Part shown: piece after piece, positions 32,304 through 41,893 of the stretch
How the letters are laid out: every line of letters begins with the position of its first letter
Position numbering within the stretch: position 1 is the first letter of the stretch
From: Phytopythium helicoides
Taxonomy: Eukaryota; Oomycota; Peronosporomycetes; Pythiales; Pythiaceae
Assembly: GCA_024867545.1 (NCBI GenBank)
Contig: JANFNE010000007.1
Location: 434,001-498,000 of the forward strand
Reading direction: 5' to 3'
Length of the DNA: 64,000 nt
The notes under the pieces: model-generated
The model's database searches: none
Seen by the model: only the letters and a program-made list of their open reading frames with translations
What the model was told of the DNA's origin: nothing
Made by a program: the position numbers and the translations under genes

Positions 32304-33485
32304 TTACGGCCTTTTCTTACGTTCGTATCGATCAAGCATCGATGGATTTCCTGACACGCCGCCAGTGTGAACGTACATGAGCTCCCGTGGCTTGTCTCCT
32401 TGCCTCGATGCCCTCAACACCCGGTCAAGAACAGCTTGATCAGTGAATAACGAGTGCCACGCAAACGACCCGTAGATGATATCAATCTCTATACCCGTTT
32501 CCGCGAGCACTTGATGATACATGTCGAGCAGCGGCCACCACAGACGTCCAAATCGCGACTTTCTTGCGGGGTTCAGAATCGCCGGTCGTCTTCTCACGTT
32601 AATCGCTGGGCTTAAGGTCGCAACACGGTCTGCTGCAGCCAGCTGATCGAACTGAAGGCGCAAGTAGTCGCTGTCTCCCACGCATGGTACCGCAAAGACC
32701 TCCACGCTTGGCATCACGTGCTGCGCTAGGTAGAATGCTGTGGTGCCTGTGCCACACGGCAAGACGACCGCAAGCTCCGAATCTGAGATTTCAGCCTTCA
32801 CGAAGTCGTTAATCTCTTCGGCGAGTTTGGCGACACCGCAACGGGCCTCGGGGAATGCTCCACCTTGAGGAATGTAAAGACCCTTTTGATCACCATTGAA
32901 GGTGACGCCACTGGTCTTTAGTGCTCGGGAGAAATCTTGAGTGTCGACGAGTGTGTGATACTCTTCGGATGAGAGAGGGACATGGCGCATACCAAGTGCT
33001 TGAGCTGCCTCGAGGTTTCCTGCTGGTTGATTAGAGCTTGTGATGCTCAGCCCGCGGCTAAAGTACGTGAACGGGACGCGCTTGATACTCGCGAGCTGCG
33101 CGATAGCCAGCATGGCGTTGCTCTGCGCGCCTCCGAAGCTGTAGAGGTGCGCGTCTGCGCACATCCAGGGATTGAATCGGTCACTTCAGGCTCATGAGCT
33201 GCATCCCTATGCATGTTGCTGCCTGGAGCCCCACCCACCCTTGAAGAATTCGTCATCCTGCTGCACGAACCAGTAGAGCTTGCGCATCTGCGCGCCACTC
33301 CGTCAGCCTTTCTGCTCGAATATCTCCGCAACCACAGACCGCGAGACGCTGAAACTTGGCAGGCGCCTCCGCACCTTATTCCCTGCGAGGAACAGCGAGT
33401 CGTCGCGCTTGACGAACACGCGGCGGCCGCGGAATCGCGCGCGCGTCACGGGCGTCGGCAGCGCTCCCCACCGCGGCGCCGCCAT
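32304..33485 (-). CDS. PLP-dependent ACC deaminase / D-cysteine desulfhydrase family enzyme
   Basis: Exons (minus) 33485-33375, 33287-33239, 33154-32304 give 336 residues, the family's normal length. Landmarks: FVKRDDSLFLAGNKMRKLYW (PLP Lys in GNKxRKL, formed across intron 1), SFGGAQSNAMLAIAQLA (phosphate/cofactor binding GGxQSN), IPQGGAFPEARCG, VVLPCGTGTTAFYLAQ (Gly/Thr loop), and MYVHTGGVSGNPSML near the end. It probably deaminates or desulfurates a small amino acid such as 1-aminocyclopropane-1-carboxylate or D-cysteine; sequence alone does not separate these. If ACC is the substrate it could affect plant ethylene, but that is speculation. Confidence 0.88.
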
Positions 33486-33763
33486 TGAACTGGAAATTGC
33501 TCCTCGAATCTGCACTGGACCATCACTCCGTGCACATCGGTCTCCCGTTTAGGTTCTGTATAGGTGGAGAGCGCACACAACGATTACGTTAATAAACCTA
33601 ATCGGGAGAACTCTTACAATTAGACGGTTTGCCTGGCGGGGTTTCACCCCAAGTGACCTTTCTCCGGAGGTGCTGGCCCTCGAATACGCCGGCGCCGGCC
33701 GCTCCTTCTCGGCTCTCCCTCGGCTCCAGCGGCGGCGCCAGACGCGCGCGGCGGTCGAGCAGC

Positions 33764-36574
33764 ATGCGGCGCCTGAGCTCGCGAGGTATCGGCGCGCGTT
33801 TGGCGGAAATCGGCGCGGGGGTCGCGGAGTTCTGACGTTTAACGTGCAACAGCCGGCGGCAAGAACTTCTCCATCAAGAGCGAGGAGGACCTGGAGGAGC
33901 TCATGCAGACGCTGATCACGCAGATCCAGCTCAAGCTCAAGAACGAGCTGGCGCTGCGCGAGATCTTCATCCCGAACCCCAAGGCCGAGGCGCGCTGCAA
34001 CATCTTCGTCTCGGACAACTACGCCACCTGCCCCAAGCTGTGCGTCTTCCTACAGTGCGGCACGGGTGCGTCCCAGTGCTTGATCGGTTGTAGAGTTTCC
34101 CAACTGCTAACGCTGATAGCTTCCGATTGGCGCTCGCAGGCATGCAGCCGGGCATCTGGACGCGCACGATCCACCCCAAGACGGGCTTCCAAGGCTCCAT
34201 GATCCCGTACCTCAAGACAGCGGTGCAGGGCGGCTACGGCGTCGTCGTCATGAACCCAAGCTCCAACTACTGCACCGTCAACGGCCATCGCGCCAAGATC
34301 CTGCACTCGTCCACCCCAGAAGACCATGTTGCCTACGTGTGGAAAAACTACATTCTGCCAAATGCAGCACAGGAAATCAGCTTCATCGTCCACGACGGCG
34401 CAGGCGTCTTGCTCAAGACTTTCCTCGGTACTCTGGGAAATGCGGACCTCAGACGCGTTGGTGGCGTCGCCTTCATTGAGTCAGCGCACCAGATTTCATC
34501 GTCGGACAGCAACAATGTGCGAGCCGTTCTGCGCGATCGCGCCGTCAACTTCGAGGCGTCCACAGAGCCCATGTTCACCGAAATCGGCTCGTCAAGGGCC
34601 CGTTTGGGCTGTACGTCGCTCTCTGTCGGCCGGACGTCAGGAGAGGCGAACAACCGAGACTGGACGGTGCACTCCGTCCAGACGTCAGCGTTTGTGTTTC
34701 TCCAGTCGATCGCCAACGGTCTTGAAGAGTCATTGAAGGCCATCAAAGCCACGTTTCCCAACAAGCTGATCGTCACGATCAACCGAGCACGCCTGACTGG
34801 ACAGCCTTACAACAACCCGTACGCGATCATCCACTGCTCTGGCCAAAAGAAAGAGACGGTAGGCAACCACAAGCATACTATGGACCCAGAGTGGAATCAA
34901 ACGTTCTCATTCCCAGTAACGTCTAGCGAAGCGACTGTCATAATCATGGTCAAGGACAAGACTTTTCCCATCCACTCTACGCTTGGCCAAGTGGCTGTGA
35001 GCATGAGCGAGGTTGGCTTGAACCGCGCCGATCGCCGGTGGTTTTCTCTTCGAGATGAAAGAGTCGCGACCTCACACGGCAACGGTGAGGTTGAGCTTAC
35101 TCTGGAGTGGGTTCACGATACATTCGTCGCGCGGTCCGACTCGTTCATTCGCGGTAATCGTGCCCCAGGTGGAGATATGTCAAGCCAGCGATCGAACGGT
35201 GGCATGTCGTCCCGTGGAGGCGCCGCTGGAGGCGATGACAACTGCTGCTACCTCTGCAAGAACACCTTTGTTCTTCATCGCCGCAGATACTGTCGTATGT
35301 GCTTACGCCTCGTGTGTACCTCCTGCTCGGATCGTCTTTTCCTGCCCGGTTTCAGCGAGCCCAAGCGTGTGTGCTCCGGCTGTTGTGATTTGCAGATGAT
35401 GCTGCACAACAAACTTCCGCGTATGGGACCTGGCGCTGCAGCAGTCAAGGTTCCTTCAGAAGAAAAGATGGCCGAATACACTCAGCGTATGGAGGCGATG
35501 CGCGAGCGTGAGCTTGCCAAGGAGGCTGAGCGCCGGCCACTCACAATCGAAGACTTCGATCTCATGAAGGTGGTTGGACGTGGTGCTTTCGGCAAGGTGC
35601 TGCTCGTGCGGAAAAAGGAGGGCAAGAACGCTGGTCACATTTACGCCATGAAGATTCTGGTGAAGGCGCACATTATCAAGAACGACCAAATCGAAAACAC
35701 CAAGGCCGAGCAACATATTCTCAAGGAAATCAACCATCCGTTCGTCGTTCGGCTGCGATATGCATTCCAAAACTCGGAGAAGCTGTACCTGATTATGGAC
35801 TACTACCCGGGTGGTTCGATGTTCTACCACCTGCGCAAGTCAAAGCGCTTCACCGAGGAGCGCACGCGTCTGTATATGGCACAGCTCCTTACGGCACTGA
35901 TGCACTTGCACAGCAAGTCGATCGCGTACCGTGACTTGAAGCTAGAGAATATTTTGATGGACCCCAAGGGCAACATCGCGCTCACGGATTTTGGTCTTTC
36001 GAAGGAAGGCCAGTCGATTGAGGGTGCCATTCGTGCGTCGCAAGCGGATTCGGGCATGAAAACCATTTGTGGTACGGCCGAGTACATGGCGCCAGAACTT
36101 TTGCGCCATCAGCCGTACGGCAAGGTGGTTGACTGGTGGAGTTACGGCATTTTGCTGTACGAGATGCTCACGGGTCGCACACCATTTGTGGATCGCAACC
36201 GGCGGCAGATGTTCAAGAACATCATGCAGGCAGAGATTATCTACCCATCGCACATTTCCCCGACAGCACGGTCTCTTATCTCGAAGTTGCTGAACCGTGA
36301 CCCGGCTCGTCGTCTGGGCGGTGGACCGAACGGTGGGCGAGACATTATGGCGCACCCGTTCTTCGAGCCCATCGATTGGGATAAGCTGTTGCGCAAGGAA
36401 ATCCCTCCTCCGTTCGTGCCTGAAGTATCGAGCGTGGATGATATTACGAACGTGCCGGAGATGTTCCAGAATATGGCAGCTGTAGACTCGCCAGTCAACA
36501 AAAAGAACGGCGAAGGACACCATTTCGAGGACTTTTCCTATCAGGAGGACGGCTACATCATGCGCGCCAACTGA
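33764..36574 (+). CDS. Arb2/FAM172-like domain, C2, FYVE-like zinc finger and AGC kinase in one protein
   Basis: Exons 33764-33785, 33853-34065, 34140-36574 give 889 residues; the first exon is 22 nt. Residues about 10-270 match FAM172A/Arb2 proteins: LCVFLQCGTGMQPGIWTRTI, GYGVVVMNPSSNYC, PEDHVAYVWKNYILP; where relatives have HSYGG this protein has HDGAG, so the putative nucleophile is missing. A C2 domain follows at about 285-405 (LIVTINRARLTG, DPEWNQTFSF). A Cys finger at about 445-495 (CCYLCKN, RRRYCRMCLRLVCTSCS) is FYVE-like but lacks the usual RRHHCR. The kinase at about 549-820 is complete: GRGAFGKV, YAMKIL, YRDLKLEN, DFGLSKEG, KTICGTAEYMAPE. The C-tail has the AGC hydrophobic motif FEDFSY. 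Lipid-directed kinase signalling is inferred. Confidence 0.9.
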
Positions 36575-36711
36575 AAAAGTCACTGTGTATTCGTGGCGTC
36601 TACGTCGGTACGTGTTCATTGTCGGGCTCCCTGTAGGCGAGACAGATACCGCCCTATAACACCGCCCAACGCTCGTCGGCGTTTACGTTTGCCTTGTACT
36701 TGGAGAATAGC

Positions 36712-37779
36712 TCATTCGGAGCCTTCTTTTGTCTTCTTTGCGCTTTGGCGCTCGGCCGACGGGGACCGCTGCCGTTTCTGGCGCATGTGCGGTGGTAGGC
36801 TTGGTCCAATGACTTTGCCTCGTGCAGGTTCCTCTTCATTCGCTGTTTCCTCCTTGCCCACTTGTTGTTTGCGAAGATTTGGAGGAAGCGTCGGTCCTAT
36901 GGAGCAAGCTGGCGCTTTATCCTCCGTCTCCTTTTGCACATCCGCTGCCTGCGATCGAAGATGTGGTGGTAGCTGCGGACCAATCGACTCCACGTCTTTC
37001 TTGCTCGATTGCTCTTCGTGTTGTGGTGCAGCGAGGTGCGGTGGTAGCGCTGGACCGACTGGTCTTCGAGCACCTCGTTGTTTGGCCGCTTCCGGTCGTC
37101 GCAGACGCCTTTCGTACTGCTGCAGCTGCCGACAGAAGCCCTCGTTAGGCTTAACCTGCAGCTCGCGTCCATATTAGTCGTCCTCTGCCATGTTCAGCGC
37201 GGCAGTGGTAGGCTCCGTACCACCGGCCGCTTCGCCACGAGGAAGCGCAGGGCGTCGTCAAAGCTCATGCCCTCGGCCTTGATGAGGTACGCGATCACGA
37301 CGGACGGCGAGCGGCTCACGCCCTTGTTGCAGTGCACGAGGATGCGACCTGGCCCACGATCGCGATGTGAACGCAGCCCGCTTGCGCCTCGTCAGCTCGC
37401 CACCGCCACCTCTCGCATCTCATGGAGCGTTGCTTACCATAGAACTTGGCCTGCTCGATGAAGGCCACGCAGCCCTCGAGCACGCCCAATATGTCCTCGG
37501 CCGCGTTATCGAAGATGGCGCAGCGCCGATACGTCAGCCGCTTGTCCTTGTCGAAGAAGTTGGGCACGCCCGCCACCGGGTCGGTGGTCTTGGGCGGCGT
37601 CACCTGCGCCTCGCGCCATTGCGGGGGTTAGCGGCGGCCGCTGAGCGCCGGAGAAACGCGAGAGGAGAGCTCACGTTCAGCACGTGCGTCACACGCAGCC
37701 GCTCGAGCAGCTCGCGGTCCCGCGCGTGCGCCTTGGAGCCCAGAAGCACGTGCGGCAGCACGCTCGTCGGCTCGTCCAT
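36712..37779 (-). CDS. Dual-specificity phosphatase fused to GPALPP repeats
   Basis: Exons (minus) 37779-37675, 37603-37438, 37348-37221, 37155-36712 give 280 residues. The first half is an atypical DSP: VLPHVLLGSKAHARDRELL, catalytic VHCNKGVSRSPSVVIAYL (HCx5RS), and SFDDALRFLVAKRPV|VKPNEGFCRQLQQYE, where the last intron falls exactly inside the conserved RPxxxPNxGFxxQLxxYE block. The same frame then runs into four GPxLPPxxR/A motifs (VGPALPPHLAA, IGPQLPPHLRS, IGPTLPPNLRK, IGPSLPPHMRQ), as in GPALPP1-type nuclear proteins, and ends basic (KRQRSPSAERQSAKKTK). A phosphatase acting on a nuclear or RNA-processing partner is an inference. It converges on the kinase gene (137 bases apart). Confidence 0.85.
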
Positions 37780-37953
37780 TGTGGTCGGCAGGTGGCTCTA
37801 GACTACAACATTCGGCTCAAAGTCGCGCGCCTCATACGGGTAATGTCGTGGACTTGAGAAGCTTCAACATGAGCTGGCCGCGTCGGTTCACGCCACACGT
37901 GCCATTGCGCCACTTGGGACTCGAAAAGCAGACATCCAACACTGGCACGACGC

Positions 37954-40900
37954 ATGGGTGGCCGGTTCTCGCGAGTGCAGTTTCGTGAACAGGACGCGGC
38001 CGTGCTGGCACCGTTCGTGCCGCTCACGCGTTCCTGGTGGGTCTAATATGCTCATCAAGCGGCCAGATTGCCATCCTTGACACGAACGAATTGTGTTCAG
38101 GGGACTCGAAGATGTGCGCATGCTGTCTACACGATTGAGACGACTTTCGTTCAACTTTTCGCTTACGAGTGACCAGTTCGCGGAGCTTCTTGCACTGCGG
38201 GGGAACACGTTGTTCCGCACCATGCTAGCGGAGTGGTTCGCAGCCTTTCAAAACACAAAAAGCAGCACGATCATCAATGGGCTGGAATTTCTTGCAGCAC
38301 TTGCGATAGCCAGTGACGACGGCAAGACGGCTGCCAAAGCCTGTGCCGTGTTTGACTTGTTCGACTTCGACGAGTCAGGTGCCATCACAATCGATGAGCT
38401 CAACATCCTCCTCAAGTCGGTTGTGCGTGGTCTCTCCAAAATGACAAAGGGGCTTGGACCGAGGCTCGTGAATCTTTGTCCCATGTCGGAAATTGGTGAA
38501 CTTGCGCTGCAGTGTTTCCACGAAGGAGATCTAGAAGAGGAACAGGACCTGTCGCGGGAGCTGTTTGTACAGTGGGTGAGACGCACACCTAAAATTGCAA
38601 CCCTTCTTCGGTGCTTTGCACAGAAGGATTTTGTAGGCGAAGAGGAAGCCGCTCTCACTATCCAGCGGTGTGTACGAGGTATGCGCGGTCGCCGTCGAGC
38701 GGCAGAAATCCGTTTTGAGAAGCAGCTCGAAATCGAGCAAGAGCTCGAGCAAGTTGTACGTCGACTACTCGTGATTCTGATTTCAAAAATTGCCCATGTA
38801 GAAGCTCATTTTCTTGGTGTCGTATTAGATAGAGCAAATTGAAGACCCGAAAGCCGCACGCAGGAAAAAGCGCGACCACCTTCGACAGATCAAGATCGAG
38901 AAATTTGCGCATCACGGGGCTCTGTATACCTTTGGTTCAAATGCTCGAGGGCAACTCGGGCATCCAGGGCAAGATATTGGTCGGCAACTTGCTGTGCCGC
39001 TGCTTACACCTTTTTTCAAAAACAACGAGCTACGAGTGACCAATGTAGCGCTAAGTGCGGTGCATGCATGTGCTGTGACATCCAATGGCCAAATGTTCAC
39101 ATGGGGAGCTGGGGTCCCGGGATCGTTCGGTTTTCTCCCGCGACGAAATGGTGTGCATGACAAGCCATCTGATCAGTCGATATTATCGTATGTGCGACGG
39201 CATCCAACAAAAGTGGACGACGTTGACGACGTTGTGATCGTCGATTGCTGTCTTGGTAGTCATCACTCTGTAGCTCTGAGTGAAAGCGGAGCTATCTACA
39301 CATGGGGCTCAGCTGGCTTTGGACAACTCGGACATGGTGACTTTACACTCTCTGAGTCGATTAACGACATTGATGCCATTTACAAAAAGCAGTTCGATCA
39401 ACACACAGGCCATGAGTATCCGTTTGTGGAGCTACCGATACAACTTGACAAAAGCCTGTTCGAAGAGATGCGAATACTCCAAGTCGCTTGTGGCTACTAC
39501 TGCACCCTCGCGCTGACCGATGACGGCAGTGTCTTCAGCTGGGGAGAAGGCTCCGATGGGCAGCTTGGACTTGGGTATGCCGACGATTTCCAGGTTGGAT
39601 TCCTCGATGAGCATATTCACAGTAGCAGTTTTGTGTACATGCACACGCCGAAACGCATCGATGCGCTAAAAGATCCCATTGGCTTTGTTGCGATCGGCGG
39701 TAACCATGTCTATGCTGTTAGCCTCGATCACAAAAAGGTCTTTGAATGGGGAGCGTGGCACCGGAGACTTGGTGACACACAGGAAAGTACCTTCAGTCCG
39801 CAGGAAAACGCTTTCCTCGGGACTTTGGGAGTCGATACGATTGCTGTTGGCAAGGAGCACTCTCTTGCAACCTGCGCGCGCATTGAGTTCTCGCTGTCAC
39901 TTGATGATGTGCGATACCAGACACAGCCCGGGACCTCTGGGGATAGTGAAGACCGATCACCTGTGTCAGGATGTGTTGCCATGTGCGCCATGTTTGGAGC
40001 TCAACCGGTGAACCTTACTCGGGAAGTCTCCGGTGCACTGTGTTGCGCAAGAGCTCCGATGACTCAATCGTCGCAAGCTGGAGAACGCAGCATGCTATCG
40101 TCCTCGGCTCTCACTGATGCAGCATTGGGCGATCGAACAGATAGCTCAATTCGCTCGAGTTTGAGCCGATGTGTGGGAAAGATAGTGTTTCTTGAGCGCG
40201 GTACTGCAACAGGTTTCTGGATCTCATTGCTTCTTCGAGGTGCAAATCATTCCAGTACTCGTGGATGCGGAGTTTCATCTCTCCTCGAGATACCATGCGT
40301 TCCTGCTGCGTTTGGACCTCCCGTCACCGATGCGGGACTGAGCTCCCGCCTGTTCTACACACCAGAAAAACTTCGGTGCCTTCGACTTTATGTTCGTCCA
40401 GATGAGATTGTGGGCAAAATCGTTGTGCTAGAGTTTGCACAGAGTGATCTCGATATGGACTCTGATGAGCTAGAGTTGAGCGACATGATAGAGCGCATCA
40501 TGCTCACCTTGGTTGAGAAAGTCAAAGATGCCCAGGAAGCTGGGGCGTCCGGTGTAGTCATCGTGTTTGACTTCCTCGAGGCAGACGCATTTCCACTAGA
40601 AATCGCTGAAGACGACGATTTTGAATTTCGAATTCCAACGGTCATGGTGCGAAAAAGTCATCACGGCGAGCTGTTGCTAGATCACCTGCGGGGAGCAGCG
40701 GAAGGAAACGCGACCGCCTCTGGCGGGAAACATCCATTTGTTGTGGTATCTTACAAGGAGGATATATTGGGCAAACAGGTGCGTGCTGACGCCTGGAGAG
40801 AAATTTTTATGGCGATACGACTGACTAATCTACCACTGACTTTAAAAGATATCAACAGCCCAAAAGCTCGGAGCACGTGCTATTGTAGTAGCTCAGAATT

Positions 40901-41817
40901 GTATCGAGCAGGATCCCGTTCGGGTACGGGTGTGACGCCATATTGCGGAAATGGTTCCGTTTCTAACGAGTTGTCCATGCATAGCTTCGAACATCAATCT
41001 TCGGTGACGGCACCGAGAAGTCGCCAGAAAGCACGGGCATCAAAATCCCTGTTATAATGATCCCGTTCGAGGTATCCAGCTTTCTTGTCTACCATCCTGT
41101 ATTGAATTTTTATTTCTAAGGTTGTTTACCACCGATATATCCCAGACTGGCGAGAAAGTCAAGGCAAGCGTCGTAGGCATTGATGCAGAGGATACGACTG
41201 CGCGCATTCGTCCAGCAGGTTACGGACAGCTTTACGCTTGGGGATTTGGACAAAACGGACGTCTGGGATTGGTATTGTGTCTCTCGGTGCTTTTGTTTAT
41301 CTTTGCTGCTATTCTGATTGAATGGTGTTTCGCAGGGCGACATTGACAATGAGGCGCTTTTCCAGACGGGTTTCGATGGTGCGCGACAGATCAGCTACCA
41401 GTACGTGACGAATCCGGAGCCAGTTAGTGCACTACAGAGTACTCGTATCTCGAGCATCGCATGCGGCGAGGAGCATTCCGCCGCCGTTTCCAGTACGCTG
41501 CTACTGTAGTTGTTTTCCACGGTGGCTTGTGCTGTTCCGTTCTCACGCTCTTTCCTGCTATCAGACGACGGCACGCTCTATTCCTGGGGCTGCGGCCGCG
41601 ACGGCCGCCTCGGTAGCGGCTCTAGTGATGACGAGTTCGTACCGTTCGCAGTGCGGTCGCTCCAGTCGGTGCGCGTCGCCAAGGTCGCGTGTGGTCCTCG
41701 GCAGACGGTGTGTACCCATGTGTGAATCCCGCACCCGTCGCACATTTCGTCCGACTGACCCGTCACTATTTGCAGTTCGCGGTGACCCACAATCCCTCGC
41801 TAGGGTCTCCAAAGTAG
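37954..41817 (+). CDS. EF-hand / IQ / RCC1-repeat protein with inserted PA-like domain, predicted N-myristoylated
   Basis: Nine exons: 37954-38036, 38101-38755, 38835-40778, 40849-40923, 40985-41071, 41146-41271, 41336-41492, 41565-41707, 41776-41817; 1103 residues. The start MGGRFSRV fits N-myristoylation (Gly2, Ser6). About 110-145: EF-hand loop DFDESGAITIDEL. About 215: IQ motif TIQRCVRGMRGRRR. From about 275: RCC1 blades (LYTFGSNARGQLGHPG, IYTWGSAGFGQLGHG, VFSWGEGSDGQLGLG). About 760-950: two protease-associated (PA)-like halves (GASGVVIVFDFLEA, IPTVMVRKSHHGELLLDHL; GARAIVVAQNCIE, IKIPVIMIPFE). Then RCC1 blades resume (LYAWGFGQNGRLGL, LYSWGCGRDGRLGSG). A membrane-bound, calcium-responsive scaffold or GTPase regulator is inferred. 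Confidence 0.85.
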
Positions 41818-41893
41818 GGATTGTAAGGGACATACTCGGGACCGCCGGGCCTTTTTGTTTCCACCCGTTCATTTCCCAGGTGAGCTAGTGGCG

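Noticed and set aside
37156..37220. Separate GPALPP gene starting with MAEDD at about 37190
   Set aside because: That frame meets TAA after five codons; the stretch is better read as the phosphatase gene's last intron, and splicing restores a conserved DSP block.
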